Positions 31,708-39,909 of a stretch of 45,197 bases of DNA are shown here, one piece after another. Positions within the stretch are counted from its first letter, which is position 1. Every line of letters starts with the position of its first letter. The notes beneath the pieces are model-generated. The model saw nothing but the letters and a program-made list of their open reading frames with translations, did no database searches and was not told where the DNA came from. The translations under genes were made by a program, and so were the position numbers. This stretch comes from Levilactobacillus namurensis DSM 19117 (GTDB taxonomy: Bacteria; Bacillota; Bacilli; Lactobacillales; Lactobacillaceae): the NCBI RefSeq assembly GCF_001434785.1, contig NZ_AZDT01000007.1:1-45197 (forward strand), read 5' to 3'.

Positions 31708-32073
31708 CTACATCATTTCAAAAATATCTTTGATTGCATTAGCGGCTTGATACCGTGTAGCCCGGCTAACGCTTTCGACAATTTCACCATTTCGAGCAAC
31801 ATAGTCATATCCTAGTAGACCGCTTAAAATGGCATATCCATGTATCTTATTACCGTTTATTTTTAATGCCATCGGAAAGCCATTAGGGACAGCAGAGGTT
31901 ATTGGGAACCCAGCAATCATTTTTGTACGTTCATTATAAACGCCCGAACTCATCACCAAAAAAGGACGTCGAATATTTTTCTGAACCACGCTATGTCCAC
32001 CATACTCATGACCTGCATGAGGTTCCGCATCTATCCACACAATATCTCCTTGAACCGGCATCTTACCAGACAT
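31708..32073 (-). CDS. PemK/MazF-type toxin
   Basis: A roughly 121-aa endoribonuclease toxin of the PemK/MazF family. The hallmarks are VQGDIVWIDAEPHAGHE (first strand and loop), RRPFLVMSSGVYNE, AGFPITSAVPNGFPMAL and a C-terminal helix. The usual start is near MPVQGD; ATG 32073 is preferred and overlaps the antitoxin stop by 11 bases, with ATG 32097 and 32061 as alternatives. The longer open frame to 32202 would run through the antitoxin gene and is unlikely. The pair is clearly more AT-rich than its neighbours, a sign of transfer. It probably cleaves mRNA when the antitoxin is degraded. Confidence 0.87.
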   Translation of the reverse strand: MSGKMPVQGDIVWIDAEPHAGHEYGGHSVVQKNIRRPFLVMSSGVYNERTKMIAGFPITSAVPNGFPMALKINGNKIHGYAILSGLLGYDYVARNGEIVESVSRATRYQAANAIKDIFEMM

Positions 32074-32299
32074 TTTCTTTACCAATAGACTGACCATGAT
32101 CGCCAATCCCCATCTCATCCATCGCTGCCTTAACATCATACGACGGATCCTTCTTAAATAAATTTTGATGAACTGGAATAAAAGAGATGATGCCATTTTC
32201 ATCCATTACTGGTGTATATTCCGCATTTTCCGGAATCTCAAAACTTGATGGAATGGTTACCATTAAAGAGTTTCCTTGCTTTCTAGTTTTAACCTTCAT
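32063..32299 (-). CDS. AbrB/MazE-type antitoxin
   Basis: A 78-aa protein with an N-terminal swapped-hairpin DNA-binding domain (MKVKTRKQGNSLMVTIPSSF) and an acidic C-terminal tail expected to wrap the toxin. The ATG at 32299 is chosen because GGGAGGAG lies 8 bases upstream; the frame continues 6 codons further without a better site. It overlaps the toxin start, giving translational coupling. A perfect palindrome over its promoter fits autorepression by the complex. Confidence 0.87.
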   Translation of the reverse strand: MKVKTRKQGNSLMVTIPSSFEIPENAEYTPVMDENGIISFIPVHQNLFKKDPSYDVKAAMDEMGIGDHGQSIGKENVW

Positions 32300-32324
32300 C
32301 ACTAATTCTCCTCCCACGTTTTAA

Positions 32325-32357
32325 CGTAATTATATATGTAATTACGACGCTGTTCAA
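32325..32357 (-). promoter_or_regulatory. toxin-antitoxin promoter and operator
   Basis: On the minus strand: -35 TTGAAC (32352-32357), 17-bp spacer, -10 TATAAT (32329-32334). The inverted repeat CGTAATTA-N6-TAATTACG (32325-32346) covers the -10 and is the likely binding site of the antitoxin. Confidence 0.88.
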
Positions 32358-32428
32358 GGATTTAATCCTCTCAAAAACTATCAATTCCAGCCATGAAACT
32401 AAAAGAAAGTTCCGCCAAACAACACGAA

Positions 32429-32474
32429 AAAAAACCGCCGTCAATGAGCTATCGTTGACGGCGGCTTTACTATC
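32429..32474. terminator. terminator, repeat copy 2 (40-bp identical)
   Basis: The same hairpin as at 31637-31676, identical over 40 bases, with similar upstream ACAC-A-tract context. Here it ends the 63-aa membrane protein gene. Confidence 0.9.
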
Positions 32475-32485
32475 CTCAATAACGC

Positions 32486-32677
32486 TTACTTCCCGGCACC
32501 GGAGAGCAACATGAAGACGATTGTTGCGGCCAGTGAAGCGAACGTGCACAGCCCGTAGTGGCGCTTGTGCTTAACTTTACTTTTATCTAAGCGCGCGTAA
32601 TCAAACGCCCACAGGAAGATGAACACCAGTAGGGCCAGATCCGCGATCCCTGATAAGACGTACCAGGCAGTTTGCAT
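32486..32677 (-). CDS. small two-helix membrane protein
   Basis: A 63-aa protein with two hydrophobic segments (residues about 5-25 and 43-60) joined by a basic loop (ARLDKSKVKHKRHYG). The ribosome binding site is weak (GTAGG). It lies just past the second terminator copy, so before insertion of the toxin-antitoxin unit it was probably convergent with the AraC gene. No family is recognised. Confidence 0.65.
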   Translation of the reverse strand: MQTAWYVLSGIADLALLVFIFLWAFDYARLDKSKVKHKRHYGLCTFASLAATIVFMLLSGAGK

Positions 32678-33097
32678 ATTAAAGCCTACTTTCTAAACGG
32701 AACCAAATTAGGTTATTCGGATAAATTTTCTAAACGACTAATGATAAATCAGACCTCTTTTAGTTTAACGCCAATGATACCGTTTACACAACCCCTAATT
32801 TTCACCAAAAAATTTTTCGGTAACGCTTTTTATCCAATTTAAACCGTTTTACAGTTCATCCCACCCTTAGCTGGAGTATTGCCATTCAGGCGTTTATATC
32901 TAGTCTAATCCACAAGTATTAATGGGTAACCTAAATATAGTATCAACTAACTTTTTATTTCATAAATGTTTTTGATGTTGATTTATACGGACAATAGACC
33001 TATACTGTCATTTGTAAGCGATTACTAAAACCGCTTACATGCCATTTTTCAGAGTTACATAGGGTTTGCACTTAATTTTTTCTAAGGAGTGTTTAAG
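32678..33097. other. AT-rich intergenic region upstream of sugar porter
   Basis: 420 bases, low in G+C. It contains the porter's promoter and tandem cre boxes at its right end; nothing recognisable was seen in 32700-32970. Confidence 0.7.
32978..33040 (+). promoter_or_regulatory. sugar porter promoter with two cre boxes
   Basis: -35 TTGATT (32978-32983), 17-bp spacer, -10 TATACT (33001-33006). Two cre boxes follow, TTGTAAGCGATTACT (33012-33026) and, on the opposite strand, ATGTAAGCGGTTTTA (33026-33040), each 14 of 15. They cover the start site, as expected for CcpA repression. Confidence 0.88.
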
Positions 33098-34453
33098 TTG
33101 AAGAAAGTCTCAAACGGTTTCATCTATACGTTTGGCGCTTTGGGTGGTCTACTCTTCGGGTACGATATCGCTTCCGTTTCTGGGGCGATCCTGTTTATCC
33201 AAAAGCAACTGCACTTAGGACCATGGCAACAAGGTTGGGTCGTTAGTTCCGTCTTAATCGGGGCGATTATCGGGGCCTTAGCCACTAGTAAGTTCTTGGA
33301 TAAGTATGGTCGGCGGAAATTGCTGATCTGGGCTTCCGTCATCTTCTTCGTCGGGGCCATTACCTCCGGGTTCGCACCAGACTTCTGGGTTCTGCTGGTC
33401 ACCCGGGTTATCCTCGGGATTGGGGTCGGCATTACTTCCGCTCTGATTCCAGCCTACCTGCATGAACTGGCACCTAAGAACATGCACGGGGCCGTAGCCA
33501 CCATGTTCCAATTGATGGTTATGATCGGGATTCTGTTAGCCTACATCCTGAACTACACCTTCGCTCACATGTACACTGGTTGGCGTTGGATGTTAGGGTT
33601 CGCCGCCTTACCAGCTGCGATCCTATTCTTCGGGGCCCTCTTCTTACCAGAATCACCACGGTTCTTGGTTAAGATTGGGAAGCTCCAAGATGCCCGCAAC
33701 GTTCTGATGAACACCAACAAGGGTAACACCGAAGCCGTTGACAAAGCCTTGAACGAAATCAAGGAAACTGCACAACAGAAGACCGGTGGTTGGAAAGAAT
33801 TATTTGGTAAGGGTGTTCGTCCAGCCTTAATCACTGGACTGGGTGCCGCTATCTTCCAACAAGTTATCGGTTCCAACAGTGTTATCTTCTACGCACCAAC
33901 CATCTTTACGGATGTCGGCTGGGGAGTTATCGCCGCGCTGTTAGCCCACATCGGGATCGGGGTCGTTAACGTCTTGGTTACGGTGGTTGCCATGTTCTTG
34001 ATGGACAAGGTCGACCGGAAGAAGATGCTGATCTTCGGTGCCTCCGGAATGGGGATCTCCCTCTTAGTCATGTACGCTATCCTGAAGTTCGATAACGGGT
34101 CGCAAGCCGCTGCTATGGTCAGTGCGATTGCGCTGACCGTCTACATCGCGTTCTACGCATGTACTTGGGCCCCCGTTACCTGGGTTCTGATTGGTGAAGT
34201 CTTCCCATTGAACATTCGTGGGTTAGGAACCTCCCTATGCTCCGCCACGAACTGGTTAGCCGACATGATCGTTTCACTGACCTTCCCAATGATGCTCAGC
34301 TCATGGGGCTTGGACAACTCCTTCCTCTTCTACGCTGTCATCTGTGCCGTTTCCGTTGTCGTGGTTCACAAGAAGTTCTTGGAAACTCGTGGGAAGTCTC
34401 TGGAAGAGATCGAACTCGACTTACACAAGCAAGCTGGTGTCACCACGCACTAA
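33098..34453 (+). CDS. MFS sugar porter, XylT/AraE-like proton symporter
   Basis: A 451-aa, 12-helix member of the sugar porter family. Hallmarks: GFIYTFGALGGLLFGYD (helix 1), KYGRRK loop, PESPRFLVK in the central loop, QQVIGSNSVIFYAPTIF (helix 7 sugar-binding region) and GEVFPLNIRGLG (helix 10-11). It resembles L. brevis XylT, so D-xylose or L-arabinose is the best guess. TTG 33098 is preferred (AAGGAG 8 bases upstream) over GTG 33089, which overlaps that site. Its codons look richer in preferred synonymous choices than its neighbours, suggesting high expression. CcpA control is indicated by two cre boxes. Confidence 0.9.
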   Translation: MKKVSNGFIYTFGALGGLLFGYDIASVSGAILFIQKQLHLGPWQQGWVVSSVLIGAIIGALATSKFLDKYGRRKLLIWASVIFFVGAITSGFAPDFWVLLVTRVILGIGVGITSALIPAYLHELAPKNMHGAVATMFQLMVMIGILLAYILNYTFAHMYTGWRWMLGFAALPAAILFFGALFLPESPRFLVKIGKLQDARNVLMNTNKGNTEAVDKALNEIKETAQQKTGGWKELFGKGVRPALITGLGAAIFQQVIGSNSVIFYAPTIFTDVGWGVIAALLAHIGIGVVNVLVTVVAMFLMDKVDRKKMLIFGASGMGISLLVMYAILKFDNGSQAAAMVSAIALTVYIAFYACTWAPVTWVLIGEVFPLNIRGLGTSLCSATNWLADMIVSLTFPMMLSSWGLDNSFLFYAVICAVSVVVVHKKFLETRGKSLEEIELDLHKQAGVTTH

Positions 34454-34487
34454 TGTCAGTTCACTGACAGTTAATCATTGATTAGCC

Positions 34488-34519
34488 AAAGGCCGCTACC
34501 TCATCGTAGCGGTCTTTTT
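34488..34519 (+). terminator. sugar porter terminator
   Basis: GGCCGCTAC pairs with GTAGCGGTC (one G-U) and TTTTT follows. A separate TGTCAG/CTGACA hairpin precedes it. Confidence 0.85.
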
Positions 34520-34524
34520 GTGGC

Positions 34525-34559
34525 AAAAAGGGTCCGGCAACCTACGCTGCCGGACCCTT
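34525..34559 (-). terminator. terminator of the 69-aa gene
   Basis: AAGGGTCCGGCA pairs perfectly with TGCCGGACCCTT. The T-run lies on the minus strand. Confidence 0.9.
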
Positions 34560-34592
34560 GATTACTGCCTCATTTAAATGGTGAGCTTTAAC

Positions 34593-34802
34593 TTAAGCGC
34601 CCCAGACATTCCCCATTGACCGTTCACCGTTGGCATCTTGGTAAACCGTCACCTGCAGGTTCTTTTGGGGATTACGGAAAAGGTAGACATCTTTCTCCGC
34701 CGAAGTAGCAAATAACTCCCACTTGCTGGCGTCACGCCCCATCTTAGTCAGTTCCCGGGCGGTCCAAGTTTTAATGTCTTCTGTTGCGTTAGTTTTGATC
34801 AA
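34593..34802 (-). CDS. hypothetical 69-aa protein
   Basis: A soluble 69-aa protein, start TTG 34802 with AAAGGA 7 bases upstream. It has an amphipathic N-terminal half (IKTWTARELTKMGRDASKWELF) and a beta-like second half (KDVYLFRNPQKNLQVTVYQD). It is flanked by its own promoter, a perfect 19-bp palindrome and a terminator, so it is a regulated single-gene unit. No family is recognised. Confidence 0.7.
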   Translation of the reverse strand: MIKTNATEDIKTWTARELTKMGRDASKWELFATSAEKDVYLFRNPQKNLQVTVYQDANGERSMGNVWGA

Positions 34803-34860
34803 AGTAACATCCTTTCAGGGTCCATGCTCAATCTTAGTTAGCACGTGATAGATTCGTTAT

Positions 34861-34926
34861 TGTACAAATCATTTGTACACAATATAATTACCACTCTTAG
34901 TATACACGCCTAAGCAATCAATTCAA
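34861..34926 (-). promoter_or_regulatory. promoter and perfect palindrome of the 69-aa gene
   Basis: On the minus strand: -35 TTGAAT (34921-34926), 16-bp spacer, -10 TATACT (34899-34904) with upstream TG. TGTACAAATcATTTGTACA (34861-34879) is a perfect 9-1-9 inverted repeat just after the start site, a likely repressor operator (TetR-like spacing). Confidence 0.75.
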
Positions 34927-35194
34927 CTAACTTGGGAGTTTGTCACACAATTGTCAATAAATTCCGTAATTTTTGGTCAATCATGCCGCATAACTTGCCA
35001 ATGATCCTAATGAAAGCGGCTAATTTTCGGAATTAATTTGTTCGTTCACTTTACTAACCTGATACGCTAGCCCATCATTGGTGCTACCACACCCTGGTAA
35101 AAACGCTAAAAAGCCGATAACCACCGCACATAATGCGCAATGGTTATCGGCTTTTACTTTTTTTAGATCAGTCACCACGGTAAAGCGTGACCCA
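34927..35194. other. intergenic region with P-type ATPase terminator
   Basis: It holds a terminator at 35108-35156 and otherwise AT-rich sequence. A short lipoprotein-like frame (LAFLPGC) runs through the terminator but is not supported. Confidence 0.55.
35108..35156 (-). terminator. P-type ATPase terminator
   Basis: AAAAGCCGATAACCA pairs with TGGTTATCGGCTTTT, with an inner GCGCA/TGTGC pairing in the loop and T-runs on both ends. Confidence 0.85.
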
Positions 35195-37960
35195 TTATTC
35201 TCCTGCATCCGTTGCGGTACTGCGCTGTTCCTTCCGTTGCACGGCTTGCCGCCAACGGTGTCGCAGTGCCTTGGCAATTTCGGTAATCACCAACACCACG
35301 ATCCCCGCAAGGATCGGAATCCCCCACCCGTAAGTGAAGTTGGCACTGGTGGTGTGGAAGACGCTTTGCATGGGTGCCCAGTAGATGATCATGGCCTGCA
35401 AGAGCAGTAAGACGCCCACAATCAGGAAGCTCATCTTGTTACGGAAGAAGTACTTCGACAGCACGGGGTGGTCGTTCTGCAGGTTGAAGAGGTAGAAGAC
35501 TTTCCCGAAGATGATGACTTGTAAGGTCATGGTACTGCCGATCACGGTAGCTAGCCCTTGGCCCGTCAACAGGTCGTAGGCGAACATCCCTAACCCAGAA
35601 ATCAGCAGGGACACGTAAACCACTTCGAAGACGTCATACTTGGACAAAATTCCCTTCGCCACGTCCCGCGGTCCCCGGCGCATGATGCCCGGTTCGGTAG
35701 GCTCGAAGATGAACGCAAATTGAATCGTCAGGGCCGAGACCATGTTGATCCACAACAGCTGGGTCGGGAACAACGGTAACGACTGGCTCATCAAGATACT
35801 CATCACCACGATCAACCCTTCGGCGAAACTGGTAGGGAGCAGGAAGCGAATCGTCTTACGAATGTTGTCGAAGACGTGCCGACCTTCCCGGACCGCCCCT
35901 AAAATCGAGGTAAAGTCGTCGTCCGCCAAGACCATGTCGGCGGAATCCTTGGCCACGTCGGTCCCCCGGATTCCCATGGCAACCCCAATGTCGGCTTGCT
36001 TTAAGGCCGGTGCATCGTTCACACCATCCCCGGTCATCGACACGATATGACCCCGCTTCTGTTGAGCCCGAACGATTCGGAGCTTATCAGCGGGAGTGGT
36101 CCGCGCGAAGACCGTGTAGCGGTCAATCTGCTCAACCAGCTGGTCGTCACTTAATTGGTTCAATTCGGGACCCGTAATGGCCCGCGCTTGTTCGGCCAGA
36201 TTTAGCTGTTCCGCAATCGCGGCCGCCGTTTCGGGGTCATCCCCGGTGATCATCTTAACCTTGATCCCCGCATACCGTAACTGCTTGACGGCATCGGCGA
36301 CTCCGGGACGTGGTGGGTCAATGATCCCCGCCATCCCGGCCAGGTGGAAGTTCTTCCCAACCGGCAAGTCGTCCACTTCATCCGCATCCGTGGCAACCGG
36401 CTGGTACCCTAAGGCCACCACCCGTTTCCCTTGACGCGTCAGCTGCGACAATCGGTCCTGCCAAGCTGCTGCATCGACCGTCTCGCCATTTTCCTGCATC
36501 AACCGAATCAGGGTCTGAGGGGCCCCCTTGACCAGCAACCACCGCTGGTCGCGGAAATCAACCAGACGAGCGGAGTAGCGAATCGCCGAGTCAAACGGCA
36601 ACGAATCGATCTCGGCCGGGTCCGGGTCCGCGTGCAGCATCTTATGGTACAACGCCGTCAACGCCCCGTCGGTAGGTTCTCCCGTCAAAACCCACTGACC
36701 GTCTTCCTGGTGGAATTCGGCGTCAGAGGTCTGGCCGGCAATCTGAACCAACCAATCTAGGTCGGAGCTGGCTTGCCAATCAACTGTCTGTTCCTGTTCA
36801 TCGACGATCTGGCCCGCCGCATCGTAGCCCACGCCGGTCACGGTGTAGGTGTGGTGCGGCGTCAAAATATCCGTCACGGTCATTTCGTTCTTAGTCAGGG
36901 TCCCGGTCTTATCGGTGTTCACGATATCCACCGCACCTAGCGTTTCTACGGCCGGTAACGTCTTGACGATTACGTTTTGCTTAGTCAGCTGTTGGGTCCC
37001 CATCGCCAAGACCACCGAGGTACTGGCGGGCAGCCCTTCCGGCATTGACCCCACGACCATGGTGATCACGGCGATCAGTAACGTTGGGAGACTATAGACG
37101 TGGGTGATCATCCCTAAACCAAACAGGAGGAAGGCCACGACTAGAATGGCCAATGACAGGCCTAAGCCCAGGCTGTTCAGGTTCTTCATCAACGGCGTCG
37201 GCTGAGCCTTCACCTTAGCCACGTGCTGTTGGATACTCCCAATTTCGGTCTGGGTCCCGGTCACCGTCACGATTCCCCGGCCCGACCCATTGGTCACGGC
37301 CGTGGAGGCGAAGGCTTGGTTCTGTCGTTCCGCTAAGGGTAAGTCCTGGGCGGCAATCGGCTCTTCGATCTTCTCGACCGAATCGGTTTCCCCGGTCAGG
37401 GCGGATTCTTGAATCTTCAGGTTATCCGCGTCGATCAATCGTAAGTCGGCGGGCACGGTATCCCCGGCCTCCAACTGGACGATATCACCGGGAACCAGTT
37501 CCCGGGACGGCAACGAGATCTTTTGGCCATCGCGGAACACCACGGCTTCGGACACCAACAACGCCTTGATTTTAGCCAAGGCATTATCCGCCGAACGTTC
37601 CTGGAAGAACCCAATGAACGCGTTGGCGATGATGACCAACCCGATAACGATCGAGTCGGAGTAGTGGTGCATGAAGAACGTCATGATGGCCGCGGCGGCC
37701 AAGATGTAGATGATACTGTTATTGAATTGCTTTAAGAACCGTAACAGGTTCGACTGGGGCTTAGCCGTCAGCTCGTTGGGGCCGTACTGCTTCAGCCGTT
37801 GCCGGGCTTCCTGGTCACTTAACCCCTCATCGGGATCAGTGTGGTAGGCCGCCTGCAAGTGCTGCGCATCGAGTTGCCACAAGGGTTGCTGACTCGGCTC
37901 CGAATCGGGGGCCTCGGTTGGTTCTGGGGTAGGTTGGTGCATATCTGGCTTCTCTGCCAT
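35195..37960 (-). CDS. cation-transporting P2-type ATPase
   Basis: A 921-aa P-type ATPase of the Ca2+/Na+ (P2) type. A Pro/Glu-rich N-terminal tail (about 30 residues) precedes the cation-ATPase N domain (GLSDQEARQRLKQYGPNEL). Then come TGETDSVEK, the M4 motif PEGLPASTSVV, the phosphorylation site DKTGTLTKNEM (Asp350), TGDDPETAAAIAEQL, TGDGVNDAPALKQADIGVAMG and ten helices. The M6 segment reads LWINMVSALTIQFAF and lacks the acidic residue that binds Ca2+ in SERCA-like pumps (NxxTDxxP), so the ion is uncertain. AAGGATG lies upstream of the ATG at long spacing. It is monocistronic. Confidence 0.88.
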   Translation of the reverse strand: MAEKPDMHQPTPEPTEAPDSEPSQQPLWQLDAQHLQAAYHTDPDEGLSDQEARQRLKQYGPNELTAKPQSNLLRFLKQFNNSIIYILAAAAIMTFFMHHYSDSIVIGLVIIANAFIGFFQERSADNALAKIKALLVSEAVVFRDGQKISLPSRELVPGDIVQLEAGDTVPADLRLIDADNLKIQESALTGETDSVEKIEEPIAAQDLPLAERQNQAFASTAVTNGSGRGIVTVTGTQTEIGSIQQHVAKVKAQPTPLMKNLNSLGLGLSLAILVVAFLLFGLGMITHVYSLPTLLIAVITMVVGSMPEGLPASTSVVLAMGTQQLTKQNVIVKTLPAVETLGAVDIVNTDKTGTLTKNEMTVTDILTPHHTYTVTGVGYDAAGQIVDEQEQTVDWQASSDLDWLVQIAGQTSDAEFHQEDGQWVLTGEPTDGALTALYHKMLHADPDPAEIDSLPFDSAIRYSARLVDFRDQRWLLVKGAPQTLIRLMQENGETVDAAAWQDRLSQLTRQGKRVVALGYQPVATDADEVDDLPVGKNFHLAGMAGIIDPPRPGVADAVKQLRYAGIKVKMITGDDPETAAAIAEQLNLAEQARAITGPELNQLSDDQLVEQIDRYTVFARTTPADKLRIVRAQQKRGHIVSMTGDGVNDAPALKQADIGVAMGIRGTDVAKDSADMVLADDDFTSILGAVREGRHVFDNIRKTIRFLLPTSFAEGLIVVMSILMSQSLPLFPTQLLWINMVSALTIQFAFIFEPTEPGIMRRGPRDVAKGILSKYDVFEVVYVSLLISGLGMFAYDLLTGQGLATVIGSTMTLQVIIFGKVFYLFNLQNDHPVLSKYFFRNKMSFLIVGVLLLLQAMIIYWAPMQSVFHTTSANFTYGWGIPILAGIVVLVITEIAKALRHRWRQAVQRKEQRSTATDAGE

Positions 37961-38322
37961 AGATTAAGGTCATCCTTTCTGGGTTCTAAAAATTAACGGT
38001 CTGGTACGCGAAACGTCTGATAGCCGAAGTACAAGACGGCCACCCCCTTTGCCTAGTTTGATTACTTTACATTCTATCAGGTTACCCCACCATTTGCTGA
38101 AATTGACCATTAAAGTCTAAAAGAATTCACAATTTAAACTCATTTTCCATCAGTTTGTTCGCCAAACAGACGGTTTGCCCGCCTAAACGCACCTTAAGGT
38201 TCCTAGAGCACTTTAAAGTGCCGTCTTCTTTTTGATCAGCGCAGCTCGTATACTCTTGAGTATTCACTTAACCGGCGGGACCAAAATACCGGCCCACCGC
38301 CCATTCAAAGGAGGGTTTACCC
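37961..38322. promoter_or_regulatory. divergent regulatory region with three palindromes
   Basis: On the minus strand an extended -10, TGATAGAAT (hexamer 38071-38076), serves the ATPase. On the plus side, upstream of the MFS gene, lie ACCTTAAGGT (38191-38200), GCACTTTAAAGTGC (38208-38221) and ATACTCTTGAGTAT (38250-38263). The last overlaps a -10-like TATACT (38249-38254). All three are perfect palindromes. Confidence 0.65.
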
Positions 38323-39531
38323 ATGCCATCACGCACCATCTCATCAAACTGGATTCTACTATCACTGGCCATCAGCGCCTTTGCCATCGGATCCACCGAA
38401 TTCATTAGCGTCGGACTCTTGCCCTTATTGACGCGTAGCTTCGGCATCTCACTGTCTCAAGGCGGCTTGACCGTCTCCCTCTACGCCGCCGGCATCACGG
38501 TCGGCGCTCCCGTCTTAGCCCTATTGACCAACCGCTGGAACCGTAAGCACCTGTTGCTGGCGATCATGGTTACCTTTCTGATTGGAAACCTCCTCGCGGT
38601 CACCGCCCCGACGTTCGGGATTCTCCTAACCGGCCGGATCATCGCGGCTCTGGCACACGGAATCTTCATGGCGATTGCGTCCTTAATTGCCGCGGACGTG
38701 GTGGCGCCCCAGAAACGGGCCTCGGCCATTGCCGTGATGTTCACTGGGCTGACCCTGGCGACCGTGACCGGGGTGCCCCTGGGGACCTTCATCGGCGAAC
38801 ACCTAGGCTGGCGGGCCTCGTTTCTCTTTCTGATTCTGCTGGGTCTAGTCGGGTTGATCACTAACGCCCTCCTAGTCCCACGCAACCTCCCACTGCCACG
38901 CCCGACCAGCGTCAAGGGAATCTGTCGGATTCTAAAGCAACCGCAGCTCCTCTTGATCCTGATCATCACGGCCTTAGGCTACGGCGCGACGTTCCCGGTC
39001 TACACCTACCTCACCCCCATCCTGAACCAACAGATGGGCTGGTCGACCAGTGCCATCGTGGTCATCCTGGTGTTCTACGGAATCGCCGTTGCCATCGGAA
39101 ACACCCTCGGCGGACGCTTCGCGAACCGGCGGCCCCTGCCCGCCATCATCAAGATGTTCGTGGGCTTAGCTCTGGCCCTCCTGCTGGTCCGTTTGACCAT
39201 TAACTTGCAGGTCTGGGGACTGCTGGCCGTCGTGGTCATGGGTCTCTTCGCCTTCATGAACGTACCTGGTCTCCAACTGTACATCGTCCAGTTAGCCGAG
39301 ACCTACACGCCCAACGAAGTCTCCTTGGCCTCCGCCCTCAACATCTCCGCCTTCAACGTGGGCATCATGCTGGGATCCGGGTTAGGTGGCCAAGCCGTCG
39401 CCCAGGGTCAGCTGACCAACACGCCTTGGTTGGGGATCGGCATGTTGATTTTCGGCATCGGCGTTGCGGCAGGCTTACAGCGTCTAGAAAATCGGCAACC
39501 GCAACGAAACATCGTCAAAGAGCACCACTAA
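38323..39531 (+). CDS. MFS transporter, DHA1 family (AraJ/YdhP-like efflux)
   Basis: A 402-aa, 12-helix proton antiporter. ISAFAIGSTEFISVGLLPLL (helix 1) and the motif C-like segment ATVTGVPLGTFIGEHLGWRASF (helix 5) are typical of DHA1 sugar/drug efflux pumps. The cytoplasmic helix 2-3 loop NRWNRKHLL is the motif A position but deviates from GxLaDrxGrR. AAAGGAGG precedes the ATG. Palindromes at its promoter suggest repression by an unlinked regulator. The substrate may be sugar or drug; sequence does not decide. Confidence 0.87.
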   Translation: MPSRTISSNWILLSLAISAFAIGSTEFISVGLLPLLTRSFGISLSQGGLTVSLYAAGITVGAPVLALLTNRWNRKHLLLAIMVTFLIGNLLAVTAPTFGILLTGRIIAALAHGIFMAIASLIAADVVAPQKRASAIAVMFTGLTLATVTGVPLGTFIGEHLGWRASFLFLILLGLVGLITNALLVPRNLPLPRPTSVKGICRILKQPQLLLILIITALGYGATFPVYTYLTPILNQQMGWSTSAIVVILVFYGIAVAIGNTLGGRFANRRPLPAIIKMFVGLALALLLVRLTINLQVWGLLAVVVMGLFAFMNVPGLQLYIVQLAETYTPNEVSLASALNISAFNVGIMLGSGLGGQAVAQGQLTNTPWLGIGMLIFGIGVAAGLQRLENRQPQRNIVKEHH

Positions 39532-39538
39532 CCATCGT

Positions 39539-39573
39539 GGGGTCATCCTAAAAAAATTAGGGTGACCCCTTTT
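39539..39573 (+). terminator. MFS efflux gene terminator
   Basis: GGGGTCATCCTAA pairs with TTAGGGTGACCCC (one mismatch), followed by TTTT. Confidence 0.88.
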
Positions 39574-39618
39574 CTAATTCGAACAAATAGTGTAAGATAA
39601 TAGTTATTGTCATGACTT

Positions 39619-39702
39619 GCCCCGATGGCGGAACTGGCAGACGCGCAGCGTTCAGGTCGCTGTTTGGGTAACCAAGTACAGGTTCGAATCCTGCTCGGGG
39701 CA
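39619..39702 (+). tRNA. tRNA-Leu(CAG)
   Basis: An 84-nt class II tRNA. Acceptor GCCCCGA pairs with TCGGGGC, the discriminator is A, and no CCA is encoded. The anticodon arm CAGCG-TTCAGGT-CGCTG gives anticodon CAG. A long variable arm (TTGGGTAACCAA) and the T arm CAGGTTCGAATCCTG are present. A terminator follows at once. Confidence 0.96.
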
Positions 39703-39707
39703 TCATG

Positions 39708-39750
39708 AAAAAGGGCACCACGTGAGTTTAGCTGACGTGGTGCCCTTTTT
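39708..39750 (+). terminator. tRNA-Leu terminator
   Basis: AAAAAGGGCACCACGT pairs perfectly with ACGTGGTGCCCTTTTT. Confidence 0.93.
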
Positions 39751-39801
39751 GGGTTGTCTGAGATCTTTTGTCCACGGTCTTCACTATCGCTATAGACTAA
39801 T

Positions 39802-39856
39802 AGAGGCATAGAAGCCCTCCATCGGGTAACTTCTATGCCTCTCAGCTTAGTATTTT
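39802..39856 (+). repeat. dispersed hairpin repeat, copy 2
   Basis: A 13-bp perfect inverted repeat, AGAGGCATAGAAG (39802-39814) with CTTCTATGCCTCT (39830-39842), has an inner CCC/GGG pairing and is followed by CAGCTTAGTATTTTT. It matches bases 1-56. It sits right after the tRNA terminator and before the broken ROK gene. Confidence 0.75.
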
Positions 39857-39909
39857 TCCTTAATCCTTACGCGCTGATTTTAAAAAGCTCATCCTAATCA
39901 TCTGCCACC

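Noticed and set aside
35020-35182. Small lipoprotein-like frame with LAFLPGC on the minus strand
   Set aside because: It runs through the ATPase terminator hairpin, has no good ribosome binding site, and the lipobox arises from the hairpin's T-rich arm.
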